A stretch of DNA of 43,444 nt from JAWCNN01 sp038848005. Lineage in GTDB: Archaea; Thermoproteota; Bathyarchaeia; Bathyarchaeales; Bathycorpusculaceae. Position numbers and translations under genes: made by a program. Location: positions 1 through 43,444 of the forward strand of contig JAWCNZ010000013.1 of NCBI GenBank assembly GCA_038848005.1. Direction: 5' to 3'. Below, in pieces: positions 7,381 to 16,051 of the stretch. The notes beneath the pieces are model-generated. The model worked only from the letters and a program-made list of their open reading frames with translations. It was not told where the DNA came from and did no database searches. Numbering within the stretch: position 1 is the first letter of the stretch; every line of letters begins with the position of its first letter.

Positions 7381-9057
7381 ATGGAAAATGAAGGTGCATA
7401 CTTAAAATTCAAATTAGCTTTGGGACTTGCAGCCTTGCTTGTTGGTCTTTGGGCGGCTAACATGGCTATGTTTAACTGGGTTGAACAAACAAACAAGCCG
7501 TATGTGCTGGGTGCATACGCACGTTACATGTGCGCTTACGGAGGGTTTGCCGCCATGATTTTCGGCGCCATGCTCATTAACGAATTTCTAATTTACAAAA
7601 ACGCTTTAAAAAGAAGAAACAATGAGAAACAAAAAATTGGATGGTTTTATCCTCGTGGAAAAACGAGGGCGGAAAAGCTTACTAACCAAAGAAAGGCGAA
7701 TGTGGGACATACAATTATGGTTGTGTCTCTTACCATTCTCCTTCTCGTACTGCTCATCGCAATCGTGGCTGGTGCAGTATCTTACACAGCAACAGTTACA
7801 ATGATTCCGAACTTTCCAGCATTCATTTATTATCGGTCTAACAGCGGCGCATATTTGTTGGCTTCATGTAAAGAGCGAGCGTGGAACGGGTTTTATTGGT
7901 CTTCTGAACGTGAGTTACCTTCTTCTGGAAGTAGCATCCGATATGTTCGAGTTTCCAATTGCCCCTCACAGCAACGACCAAACGAAAAAGTTGTGGTTAC
8001 ATTAAGCGATGATGGTTACTTAGATGCTTACGTTTGGAACGGCAGTTTTTGGCTTACAGCAAACAACATAGCCTATTCTGGAACAGCAAACGCTTACAGA
8101 TGCTTTGACATAACCTACGAAAAAACCTCGGGCAGAGCATTGCTTGCTTATTCAAGAGGCACAACAACAAACGAGATTGGCTATAAAATCTGGAACGGAA
8201 CAGCTTGGAGTTCCGAACAGCTTTTAGACCTTCCCTACACAACTGGAATCGTCAGATGGATTTCCCTTGCAAGCAAACCAACAAACAACACAAATGAAAT
8301 AGCCATGATATATTTAGACGCTAACGCTGACGTCTGCGGTTACGTTTGGACTGGCTCTGAATGGAATCTCATGGACGCAACTGCCGTTTGGGACGCTAAC
8401 GCAGCCACAGCAACCAGAGAATGCATCTCCGTGGCTTACGAACAAAAATCCGGAAGGGCAATGTTCATTTGGGGAGGCTCCACACGCACCAACAATTATT
8501 ATAGGTTGTGGAATGGAACAACACTAAGCCCCATCACACTGCTTAATATTCCCACGCAAGGAGGCACAACAAGATGGGCAAAACTGAAAAGCGACCCAAC
8601 ATCAAACGGACTGCTCTACATGGCAATAGACGGCGGATACGACCTTAACACGGCATACTGGAACGGCGACCAATGGACGGTACACGGCGAACACGATGAT
8701 AACGTGGACGCTAACGCCCAAAGATGCGCAGACTTCGAATGGGAACCAACGGGAAACAAGGGCTTACTAGTTTGGGGAACAACTTCAGGTTCACTATCCT
8801 TCAAAATTTTCACCGCTCCATCAACGTGGAACGCACCCTCAACCATAACAGCGTCTGGCACACACCCATGGATCCAACTTAAACGAAACATGGACTCAAC
8901 AAGTAACATCAAAATTTTAGGCGCTATGCTGAACAACAACTTTAATTTAGGCGCTTTAAAATGGGATGGTACAACCCTAACAAACCCCGGCGATTCCGCA
9001 TTCACCATGAATACCAACACAATAGCCTATGAATGCTTCGAAATAACATTCAACTAA
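7381..9057 (+). CDS. large surface protein with about four propeller-like repeats
   Basis: A 558-residue protein with two N-terminal hydrophobic segments (residues about 10-32 and 50-68) and a third at about 110-130 that ends in SYTATVTMIP. The exported part holds about four repeats of roughly 90-95 residues, each with a KIWNGTAW-like strand, an arginine-tryptophan element (VRWISL, TRWAKL), a YVWNG/AYWNGDQW strand and a closing ECISVAYE..GRAMFIWG element. This looks like a beta propeller or similar repeat fold on the cell surface. GGAGG before ATG 7381 supports the start. The function is unknown; repeats of this kind often bind ligands or partners (inference). Confidence 0.65.
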   Translation: MENEGAYLKFKLALGLAALLVGLWAANMAMFNWVEQTNKPYVLGAYARYMCAYGGFAAMIFGAMLINEFLIYKNALKRRNNEKQKIGWFYPRGKTRAEKLTNQRKANVGHTIMVVSLTILLLVLLIAIVAGAVSYTATVTMIPNFPAFIYYRSNSGAYLLASCKERAWNGFYWSSERELPSSGSSIRYVRVSNCPSQQRPNEKVVVTLSDDGYLDAYVWNGSFWLTANNIAYSGTANAYRCFDITYEKTSGRALLAYSRGTTTNEIGYKIWNGTAWSSEQLLDLPYTTGIVRWISLASKPTNNTNEIAMIYLDANADVCGYVWTGSEWNLMDATAVWDANAATATRECISVAYEQKSGRAMFIWGGSTRTNNYYRLWNGTTLSPITLLNIPTQGGTTRWAKLKSDPTSNGLLYMAIDGGYDLNTAYWNGDQWTVHGEHDDNVDANAQRCADFEWEPTGNKGLLVWGTTSGSLSFKIFTAPSTWNAPSTITASGTHPWIQLKRNMDSTSNIKILGAMLNNNFNLGALKWDGTTLTNPGDSAFTMNTNTIAYECFEITFN

Positions 9058-9066
9058 AAGATGTTG

Positions 9067-9237
9067 TGGTGGGGCCGGCCGGATTTGAACCGACGACCTT
9101 TACCCGGAAACAGCGCATGGCTGTTTTCTACGGGTTTCTCTATGACAGCTCCAGAACTTCTTCATTCCGCAAGGCGGTCCGCAAACCCGTTTTATGCTTC
9201 TGGAGCCCGTCGTCATACCTTCCTAGACTACGGCCCC
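9067..9237 (-). tRNA. tRNA-Trp (CCA anticodon) with two apparent introns
   Basis: The acceptor stem GGGGCCG (9237-9231) pairs perfectly with CGGCCCC (9077-9071), followed by A73 and an encoded CCA (9069-9067). The T arm is GTCGG-TTCAAAT-CCGGC and the D stem is GTC/GAC. The anticodon loop reads CTCCAGA with anticodon CCA, and the stem ACGGG pairs with CCCGT at 9134-9130. Intron 1 would be about 9199-9136 (64 bases, canonical 37/38 position); GCTCCAGAA at the exon end pairs with TTCTGGAGC in the intron, as in a bulge-helix-bulge precursor. A second insertion, about 9129-9100 (30 bases), lies between the anticodon stem and the variable loop. It contains an AAACAG/CTGTTT hairpin flanked by ACCCG/CGGGT. 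Removing both leaves about 77 bases. Confidence 0.88.
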
Positions 9238-9374
9238 GCCCTACTGCACAGTAATTTATTGTGAAAATGAAGGGATATATGCGTTATTCCTTTATAGTTA
9301 GGGCTTACTTTATTCGGAAATGACCGCAAAACTTATAATGTATTGCCTAGAATAACGAGCTTTTGTGGTTAAAG

Positions 9375-9773
9375 ATGGAAATGGAGAAAATAACAAGATA
9401 CATATACATTGCCTTTGTTGCTATAGCAGTCGTGATGGGACTTGTGGTTGGTTATATGGCATACAGCGCAGACCTCGGCTGGTATGACCAAAATGTCAGC
9501 GACATCAACGGATGGGTTACCTTAGTCATGCTCATCTTGGGAATTGTTACGGGATTAACGAGCATAACAGAAAGGGAAGTCACACCGTTTCTCATAGCGA
9601 CAATTGCCCTGCTGGTGGCTGCTGCCACAAATGTTTGGAGCCCCTTAAGCAATATCCATGATTTACTTTACTATTGGGCAACAGCAATTCTAAACTATAT
9701 TGTGGCGTTTGCAGCTCCAGCCGCAGTTATCACAGCTGTCAAATTTATGCTTCCTATGGTAAAGGAAAAGTAA
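9375..9773 (+). CDS. small four-helix membrane protein, unknown function
   Basis: A protein of about 132 residues with four predicted membrane helices (YIYIAFVAIAVVMGLVVGY, WVTLVMLILGIVTGL, LIATIALLVAAATNVW and a long YIVAFAAPAAVITAV helix) and short polar loops. I do not recognise a family. A TATA-like CTTATAATG near 9331-9339 places transcription near 9360. ATG 9375 is therefore preferred over TTG 9363; ATG 9381 is also possible. It stands alone between the tRNA and the nucleotidyltransferase-like gene. Confidence 0.6.
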   Translation: MEMEKITRYIYIAFVAIAVVMGLVVGYMAYSADLGWYDQNVSDINGWVTLVMLILGIVTGLTSITEREVTPFLIATIALLVAAATNVWSPLSNIHDLLYYWATAILNYIVAFAAPAAVITAVKFMLPMVKEK

Positions 9774-10014
9774 AGCAATACCCTCCTTTTTATGAACGAT
9801 CTTGTAAATTGATTCTTTTAAGGTGTAGAATATGTGTGTTTTCTGTGATGTTTTTGGAATAATCCTTATGAATTGGGGCATGGTTAAAGTATTTGTGGCG
9901 GATGTTTGAGAAAGTATAGAGTGTTTGTTGGAGGTTGCATAAACGAAAAATGTATCTGCTGAGGCCCCTAGAAAGTTTGTTCTCTATAGAGATTTAGATG
10001 GCACCACTTATGAT

Positions 10015-11034
10015 GTGGAGTTGCCTTTAACTTCGAAAGTTGATCCATTAGAGCTTATGGAGGAGTTGGGATTACCATCCTATATTGACTTGAATTATTT
10101 TCCAATGCGAAGCGCAATTGTCACTTTATGGGCGTCTGTTAACGCGCCTAGGCTTCACGAAATTTATCCCGAAGTTTTTCAAAAGAGAGTTAGCAAAAGT
10201 TCCATTCCAGCCTTATTGTTTGGTGGTGCAGCAGTTAAAATTCATTGTCCAAGCGCGAATGCTGGAGGACTTTTGGCTAGAGAAATAAAGGACACAGACT
10301 TTATCGTTCCGAAAAAGCAGGGAATTGACTTTTACAAGCTTCTTTTAAGCATGGAAAAGGCTTTTGGGACGATGTACAAGTCTTTTGCAACGGCAAACGA
10401 TAGACGTTTCAGCGCTTGGAGACACGGTGAAAGATATAGGATTACAACGATTAATGGCGTAGCTGAGGATGGTTTGCCAACAATCACAGTGTTAGACCTT
10501 TTCTGTGACTTTATAGATTTGAGACATAAAGTGGAAGTTAAAAGCGAGTTTGAAAGGTGTAAAGAAAACCTTTACACTATAGGCTTGGAGCATCTGCTAC
10601 TTTCCAAAGCCCAGTTCATATTTGACATGCCAAAAAGCTATGTGAAGGAGCTTGAGCAGTATGGACAGGATTATAGGATTCTCGCCTATCCATATTATGC
10701 AGAGGATAAAGTCATTATTGGGATGGAAGAGAAAGATGTGAAAGATGTTTGCGCTGTTTTTTTAGACCATGAAATTGGAGTGGGAGCAGAAAAGATAGAT
10801 TCTCAGAAGATGAGGAAAATTTTAGAGAAAGATAAGAAGCTTGCTTTAACCGTGACGCTTAACCTTAAAAACATTGTTGAAAAATCCGACGTACTCGGAA
10901 AGTGGATGTCAAAGGGCAAAGCTTCAATAGTGGTTGAAAGAATTGAAACTCTCTTGAAAGAGTTGCCAACTGTTAATAAAAAGTGGGACAAGCCATGGTG
11001 GAATACCGCAGTTGAAACACCCATCATTGAATAG
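10015..11034 (+). CDS. nucleotidyltransferase-like protein A (paralogue of the gene at 14810)
   Basis: About 339 residues from the first usual start (GTG 10015). It has the beta-polymerase-type nucleotidyltransferase layout: a LLFGGAAVKIHC segment, then KDTDFIV with two acids, then LDLFCDFIDL with the third. The C-terminal half is helical and ends in KKWDKPWWNTAVETP. The protein at 14810-15748 shares the same layout (LRILGGLGIAIHC, YSDIDYISY, FYVDVFFD, KKKWYNPVERPE), so the two are paralogues. Substrate and role are unknown; related folds transfer nucleotides to RNA, proteins or small molecules, including MNT/AbiE toxins. Coding-like sequence (RKFVLYRDLDGTTYDV) continues in frame upstream to a stop at 9940 without ATG/GTG/TTG. 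A Shine-Dalgarno GGAGGT at 9930-9935 precedes ACG 9943, so the true start may be earlier. Confidence 0.6.
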   Translation: MELPLTSKVDPLELMEELGLPSYIDLNYFPMRSAIVTLWASVNAPRLHEIYPEVFQKRVSKSSIPALLFGGAAVKIHCPSANAGGLLAREIKDTDFIVPKKQGIDFYKLLLSMEKAFGTMYKSFATANDRRFSAWRHGERYRITTINGVAEDGLPTITVLDLFCDFIDLRHKVEVKSEFERCKENLYTIGLEHLLLSKAQFIFDMPKSYVKELEQYGQDYRILAYPYYAEDKVIIGMEEKDVKDVCAVFLDHEIGVGAEKIDSQKMRKILEKDKKLALTVTLNLKNIVEKSDVLGKWMSKGKASIVVERIETLLKELPTVNKKWDKPWWNTAVETPIIE

Positions 11035-11037
11035 AAG

Positions 11038-11928
11038 CTATTTTTCCTTTATCAACCGCTTAATCGTGTTGTAAGCTTCTTTTCTGGATAAACCCGCCCT
11101 TGAGATTGGCAAGTTTAAGGCTTCTTTCTCCGAATATAGCCTTATGCATGTTTCGCGGCTTGGCGTTATGTAAATTGTTGCATTTTTATAGTCAGACCAT
11201 TTTCCATCAGTTAATTTTTGCCCTTCTTTAAGTTGGAAGCCGTCACTGCCTATGATTAAGGTTGTGTGATACCGCGTCTTGTAGACTTTATGTCCCACTA
11301 TAACGGAAAAAACAACAATTAAAAGAAGCGTTAAAGGCTGCATTGCCTGGGGCAGTCCAGATAAGGCTAAGAAAACAAGGAACAGGACGCCTAAACTGAG
11401 GACTATGGTGAAACTTTTTAGGTAGTTTGGTAAGTCAAAGGCTTCAAACTTTGCTTCTGTAAGTTTAAGTTGTTTTATTAAGCCTTTTCCAAGGACATTC
11501 TGAGAAGAAATTGTTTCCTTCGCTGTTAGGCTGAAAGCGACAACACCGACGTTTTTATCATTAATTCCCGCTATTGCGTCTTTAACGTCCTTTGTAAAGG
11601 GTTGGCTTTGAACTAGACTTAGGAAAATCCAGTCGTCTCTGCCAAATTTACTTTTTAATGATAAAATTATTTTTCTGAGGAGCCTTACGTCGATGTTTAG
11701 AGATTCGTAAAGGAAAAAATGAATTTTATATTTCGGCGTGACAAAGGCTGAAAATATTCTTGAAAGCAGAAAACCTTTTTCTTGGAGGCTTCCCGAAGCG
11801 TAAATGGGGAATACTGTGTCGCCTATGGCATAGTCCCTGTGGATTTCGTTGAAATTGGCAAGCCATCTAAGGTTTCCTCGAACTATCTGCTCTTCCACCG
11901 CGTCGGCAATAAAATCTAGTTCATACAT
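11038..11928 (-). CDS. membrane protein with two central helices and a C-terminal PH-like domain, unknown
   Basis: About 296 residues. The N-terminal 170 residues are soluble with mixed alpha/beta character. Two adjacent membrane helices follow (FTIVLSLGVLFLVFLAL and TLLLIVVFSVIVGH). The roughly 85-residue C-terminal part has a TLIIGSDGFQL..KWSDYKNATIYITPS pattern reminiscent of bacterial PH/YcxB-like domains (tentative). ATG 11928 is preferred over TTG 11940. It is convergent with the nucleotidyltransferase-like gene, ending only four bases away, and lies downstream of the permease on the same strand. Confidence 0.5.
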   Translation of the reverse strand: MYELDFIADAVEEQIVRGNLRWLANFNEIHRDYAIGDTVFPIYASGSLQEKGFLLSRIFSAFVTPKYKIHFFLYESLNIDVRLLRKIILSLKSKFGRDDWIFLSLVQSQPFTKDVKDAIAGINDKNVGVVAFSLTAKETISSQNVLGKGLIKQLKLTEAKFEAFDLPNYLKSFTIVLSLGVLFLVFLALSGLPQAMQPLTLLLIVVFSVIVGHKVYKTRYHTTLIIGSDGFQLKEGQKLTDGKWSDYKNATIYITPSRETCIRLYSEKEALNLPISRAGLSRKEAYNTIKRLIKEK

Positions 11929-11982
11929 CCAAAACACCAATCTTGGTTAAATGAAAAATAAAAAAGGAGAGAATATTTAAGG

Positions 11983-13701
11983 CTATTCTGGCGGTATATT
12001 TAGGTACAAAGTGCGCATGTCAATGCCTCTCGTCTTGTTCCGTTGCCAGTAACCAACATACAGCAATATTCCAACAAGAATGCAAAGGATAAAGCCTGCT
12101 AAACTGTAATATGCTGATTCAATTGGATAGCCCATATCCGCAGCCCATGCAGCAGGGTCATATATCCATGTGGATTGCCATAGGAATATGGATAGGCAGA
12201 AACCGCCAAGAAGGAACGCTACCAAACCTAACGCTATAACGGCGCCCTTTCCATGTTTAACTGCAGCACGTTCGTAAATATCCTTTCTTCTAATGGGCAG
12301 TAGCATGCAGGATAGACAGAACATTGTTAGGAAGAATGCGTCGAATATGTCTGTGCCGACAACGTTAGACCATAGCAAATACTTGTCTAAACCTAAGAGC
12401 ATGGATTCTGATATTGCTGCTGGAGTGGCGAAAATCGCGGTTGCTAGGATAGCCCACACCGGTGAGTGCCACCTTTCGCTGACATAAGAGAATTTTTCAG
12501 GCATCATTCTGTCGAAAGACATGGCAAAGAATGTTCTGGAACAAACCAACAAGAATGGTGGAATGTCGTTTGCCACCCAAAGCACACCGCCTAAAGCTAT
12601 AAGCCATGAAACCCATCCTAAGCCTAATCCCCTAGCAGTAATAGAGGCGATTCCAGTGCTCCAAGCTTTCTGGAAGTTTGGAATAACCGATTTTGCAATG
12701 CTCAAAGCATTGCTTGAACCATAACTTACCCAAGCGTAGGCTTGGAAGAAACTCCATTTATGCCCAGTAATAACGTCCGTATAGGGTTCTACACCCATAG
12801 TGGCAATTGCGGAAAGCGATGAAGCCAAGAGATAAACTATCATTATGATTAATCCTGCTGTTAAAAGCACCATGGGAAGTTTCTTGTTTGCTTCTTTAAC
12901 TTCTCCAGCAAGGAATGAAGTTGCGTACCACCCCATGTAAGCCCAGAAGGCACCTGCAAGCGCAAACGAGAAGGCATCAAAGAAACTCGCTATGTTTAGT
13001 GGGTTCGTCATCCCCGTGTCAATAGCTATTTCCATTATTTTCGAAGCTGGAGCGCCCATGACATCTTGCACTCCATTTGCAATTGCGTTTGGGTCCATTA
13101 TGCCGGCAATCCACATTGCAAAGAATAGTATTGTGATTACTGCGGGTATGTAGAATAACACTTCCATGAGTCGCCCGTAAAGTCTAGTTCCTAATAGGGC
13201 GATTATGGTGAAAACCCAAATTATCACTAATCCCCCGATAAACAGTTCAACCTCCGTATATACTATTGCCGTCGGCGCAAGTGCAATGTTGAAGAATATC
13301 ATTATGGCTTCGAAAACCGCTACTCCAATTAATCCAAGGGAGAAAGCCTCAGCAAGAAACATTAGCCACGCAGATACATAACCAACAAACGGATGAATAA
13401 CCCTTGATATTGTAACGTAGCCTCCTCCTGATCTGGGCATTGCAGCTGCAACATATCCCGCTGCATAGCCAGTTATCACCACAACTATTCCACACACCAG
13501 AAATGCCCAAAACATTGCTGGGAGTCCAAGCGGCATCATGTCTGTTGGCATTGGTTTTGGTCCTGTAAACTGGAAGACTCTTTTCTGCCAGCCTAAGCCT
13601 ATGACGTGGCTCATTATTATGATGACGCCCAAAGTGAAGCCTATTTCGCGTACCAGTCCAGTGGCTTCTCTTGCAAACAATCCGGGTTTACTTGAAGGCA
13701 T
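11983..13701 (-). CDS. APC superfamily amino acid permease
   Basis: A polytopic transporter of about 572 residues with roughly 12-14 membrane helices. Helix 1 begins EIGFTLGVIIIMSHVIGLGW, and the AMPRSGGGYVTISRV element is the conserved helix 2 signature of APC amino acid/polyamine permeases. GEVKEANKKLPMVLL is the typical loop after helix 6. Transport of an amino acid or amine is likely; the specific substrate cannot be read. ATG 13701 is chosen over GTG 13713. The N-terminus is longer than in classical 450-residue APC proteins, mostly because of extracytoplasmic loops. Confidence 0.85.
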   Translation of the reverse strand: MPSSKPGLFAREATGLVREIGFTLGVIIIMSHVIGLGWQKRVFQFTGPKPMPTDMMPLGLPAMFWAFLVCGIVVVITGYAAGYVAAAMPRSGGGYVTISRVIHPFVGYVSAWLMFLAEAFSLGLIGVAVFEAIMIFFNIALAPTAIVYTEVELFIGGLVIIWVFTIIALLGTRLYGRLMEVLFYIPAVITILFFAMWIAGIMDPNAIANGVQDVMGAPASKIMEIAIDTGMTNPLNIASFFDAFSFALAGAFWAYMGWYATSFLAGEVKEANKKLPMVLLTAGLIIMIVYLLASSLSAIATMGVEPYTDVITGHKWSFFQAYAWVSYGSSNALSIAKSVIPNFQKAWSTGIASITARGLGLGWVSWLIALGGVLWVANDIPPFLLVCSRTFFAMSFDRMMPEKFSYVSERWHSPVWAILATAIFATPAAISESMLLGLDKYLLWSNVVGTDIFDAFFLTMFCLSCMLLPIRRKDIYERAAVKHGKGAVIALGLVAFLLGGFCLSIFLWQSTWIYDPAAWAADMGYPIESAYYSLAGFILCILVGILLYVGYWQRNKTRGIDMRTLYLNIPPE

Positions 13702-13823
13702 ATACTTTAGCACCCAAACCTTCTATTTTTGTCTAAAGTGAATTTAAAACTTTTCACAACCTCTAAACTTAAATATTTCAAAATCATCCTAAAACAAGAA
13801 AATTAGTGTTAGGAATGGTTTAA

Positions 13824-14795
13824 GTGTCGTTTCTAAAAAGGAAAAAGGAAACTCAAACGAAAATTCTTTTTGCCACTGATATACACGGCTCTGAAGGAGT
13901 TTGGAGAAAATTCCTTAATGCCTCAGCAATGCTTAAGGTGGATGTGGCTATCTGCGGCGGAGACCTAACTGGAAAAATGATAGTGCCAATTGTGAAACGT
14001 AAAGACGGAAAATACACATACTACCACCTAAAGAAAACTCACACCATAAATTCAACCGAACTGGAAAAAGCAATAAAAGAAATACGAGGGATTGGCTACT
14101 ACCCATACCCAACCGACGAAAGCGAATACGAAGAAATGACGAAAAACCCCAAAAAAGTAGATGAAGTTTTCCACAAGGTAATGACTTCAACGTTAAAGAG
14201 TTGGTTTGACCTCATACCGCAAAAAGTTCCAAATGAAATAAAAGTTGTTGTCTGCCCTGGAAACGACGACAGAACTCCAGTGGACGACATCGTTAACAAT
14301 CACAAATACGTGATTAATGGAGAGGGTAAAGTAATAGAAATTGACGACCATCATGAAATGGTGAGTTGCGGTTGGGTTAACCCAAGCCCATGGAAAACAA
14401 CACGGGAGGAAGAAGAAGATAAGTTGGAGGAAAGGCTTGAAAAGTATATTTCGCAATTGAAAAATGTGGAATCGGCAATATTCAACTTTCATGCTCCGCC
14501 ATTCCAATCAAAACTTGATGAGGCGCCGCTCCTCGATAAAGACCTAAAACCAGTTATTCAAGGCGGAAGTGTTGTTCTGGTTCCAGTAGGTTCAAAAGCC
14601 GTGAGAAAAATGATTGAAAAGTACCAGCCTTTTCTGGGACTTCACGGACACATACACGAATCTTCGGGTTCAATGAAAATAGGAAGAACATACTGCGTCA
14701 ACCCTGGAAGCGAATACGCTGAAGGAATTTTGAGGGCGTTTCTAATAGAGTTTAAACACAACCAAATTGTCAGACTTCAAAGAATAGAGGGTTAA
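13824..14795 (+). CDS. calcineurin-type metallophosphoesterase
   Basis: The metal-binding motifs appear in order: LFATDIHGS (DxH), ICGGDLTG (GD), CPGNDDR (GND, the GNHD equivalent), FNFHAPP (H) and LHGHIHESSG (GHxH). This is the dinuclear-metal phosphoesterase fold of archaeal protein phosphatases and nucleases; length 323 residues. A helical insertion (about residues 60-125) separates the first two motif pairs. GTG 13824 follows GGAATGG. The next gene begins 14 bases downstream, so it is probably co-transcribed with nucleotidyltransferase-like protein B, and the two may act in one process (inference). Confidence 0.85.
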   Translation: MSFLKRKKETQTKILFATDIHGSEGVWRKFLNASAMLKVDVAICGGDLTGKMIVPIVKRKDGKYTYYHLKKTHTINSTELEKAIKEIRGIGYYPYPTDESEYEEMTKNPKKVDEVFHKVMTSTLKSWFDLIPQKVPNEIKVVVCPGNDDRTPVDDIVNNHKYVINGEGKVIEIDDHHEMVSCGWVNPSPWKTTREEEEDKLEERLEKYISQLKNVESAIFNFHAPPFQSKLDEAPLLDKDLKPVIQGGSVVLVPVGSKAVRKMIEKYQPFLGLHGHIHESSGSMKIGRTYCVNPGSEYAEGILRAFLIEFKHNQIVRLQRIEG

Positions 14796-14809
14796 AGTAG
14801 GGGCAACAA

Positions 14810-15748
14810 ATGGCTTGGCTTTTAGAAAAGGAAATTAGAAGAGAACTGCCAAAGGAATGGAACGGCATAGTTCCAACAGAAGTTTTCCTCAGCGAATCCC
14901 AAAAAATCGTTGAAAAAGCCAAGCAAGAAGGCATAATCCTAAGAATTTTAGGCGGACTTGGAATAGCAATCCACTGTCAAGAACATAGAGATTTTGCCCA
15001 GAAATTAGGCAGAACAGGAACAGGAGTCATCGAAGGTCAAGAATATAGCGACATCGATTACATTTCATATCGTAATCACAGAGAAAAATTAAAGAATTTT
15101 TTCGACAAAATAGGCTATGTAAAAAGGAGGGCAACTCTCTCAACAGCCGCATCTGAAAGACAAATATATTACCATCCAAAAGGCTGGTTTTACGTGGACG
15201 TTTTCTTTGACAAACTATTGGTGGCAAATCACCCTATCGATTTCAAAGGAAGACTTGAACTTGATTATCCAACAATAACATCCACCGACCTGTTATTGGA
15301 AAAACTGCAGATGTGGGAAGCCTTCAGCATAAAAGACCTAAAAGACTGCCTACTCCTACTAAAAGCACATGAAATAAAAGAAAAAAGCGAAAAAGAAAGC
15401 ATAGACGCTTCGTACATAGCAAAACTTTTAGCCGAAGACTGGGGGTTCTGGTACACAGCTACAACAAACCTCAAAAAACTAAAAAAATTCGTATCCGAAA
15501 TCGACAAGCTGGGCGTGGAAGCCAACATCAACCCCAAACAAATCGAAAAGAAGGATAGAGAAGAAATAACGGAAAAAGTGCAATTCCTCCTTGACAGAAT
15601 AGAAAAAGAAGAAAAATCGTTCAAGTGGAAGATGCGGGCAAAAATAGGCACAAAAAAGAAATGGTACAACCCCGTTGAAAGACCAGAAACAGTCAGCGGA
15701 TTCGGAATATGGGAGGCACTGCTTCGGGAAAATCAGAGCGAAAAGTGA
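14810..15748 (+). CDS. nucleotidyltransferase-like protein B
   Basis: A 312-residue paralogue of the protein at 10015. The N-terminal half has LRILGGLGIAIHC, YSDIDYISY and FYVDVFFDKL, the spaced acids expected of a nucleotidyltransferase active site. The C-terminal half is helical and Lys/Glu-rich, with KDLKDCLLLLKAHE in the position where protein A has KDVKDVCAVFLDHE. It ends with KKKWYNPVERPE followed by a short tail. ATG 14810 has GGGGC upstream. It sits directly after the metallophosphoesterase. The substrate is unknown; the annotation rests on fold-level motifs only. Confidence 0.6.
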   Translation: MAWLLEKEIRRELPKEWNGIVPTEVFLSESQKIVEKAKQEGIILRILGGLGIAIHCQEHRDFAQKLGRTGTGVIEGQEYSDIDYISYRNHREKLKNFFDKIGYVKRRATLSTAASERQIYYHPKGWFYVDVFFDKLLVANHPIDFKGRLELDYPTITSTDLLLEKLQMWEAFSIKDLKDCLLLLKAHEIKEKSEKESIDASYIAKLLAEDWGFWYTATTNLKKLKKFVSEIDKLGVEANINPKQIEKKDREEITEKVQFLLDRIEKEEKSFKWKMRAKIGTKKKWYNPVERPETVSGFGIWEALLRENQSEK

Positions 15749-15766
15749 AAGTATAAGTTTAAGTAT

Positions 15767-15776
15767 TACAATTGTA
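15767..15776. promoter_or_regulatory. palindrome before the VapB-like antitoxin gene (candidate operator)
   Basis: TACAATTGTA is a perfect 10-base palindrome between a TATA-like ATAAGTTTAA (15753-15762) and the Shine-Dalgarno GAGGT of the antitoxin gene. AbrB-type antitoxins commonly repress their own promoter from such a site. Functional assignment is inference. Confidence 0.45.
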
Positions 15777-15793
15777 TAACTTGAGGTATGAAT

Positions 15794-16051
15794 ATGTTAG
15801 AAGAAGAAATGAAAGTTGGCCCAAAAGGTCAAGTGGTTATTCCACAAGCATTAAGAAAAGCACTTAAAATTCACCCTGGTTCAAAGGTCATATTCAAGCT
15901 TGAAGAGGGAAGACTTATTCTGGAAAAACAATTTTTCGACTCTGTGGGCACGCTGGAAAACATCGCAAAAAAGGGACTCTCAATAAGCAAAATAGACACC
16001 CATGTTTATGAAGAAGAATTGAGAGGAAGGACACGTGAATGCTTTACTTAG
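15794..16051 (+). CDS. AbrB/SpoVT family antitoxin (VapB-like)
   Basis: About 85 residues with the swapped-hairpin AbrB signature MKVGPKGQVVIPQALRKALKI..GSKVIFKLEEGRLIL, followed by a C-terminal tail that would wrap the toxin. ATG 15794 is favoured because GAGGT at 15783-15787 is six bases upstream; ATG 15788 is too close. The gene overlaps the PIN toxin gene by 13 bases, the usual VapBC arrangement. It probably neutralises the toxin and binds the palindrome at 15767-15776. Confidence 0.85.
   Translation: MLEEEMKVGPKGQVVIPQALRKALKIHPGSKVIFKLEEGRLILEKQFFDSVGTLENIAKKGLSISKIDTHVYEEELRGRTRECFT

Noticed and set aside
9136..9199. C/D box guide RNA inside the tRNA-Trp intron, as known in euryarchaea
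   Set aside because: Only a partial box C-like ATGAAGA is visible and no CTGA box D, and the intron is short; not supported.
9033..9264. Open reading frames covering the tRNA-Trp gene on the plus strand
   Set aside because: They contain the reverse complement of the T arm and acceptor stem (GGATTTGAACCGACGACC); the resemblance to protein is chance.
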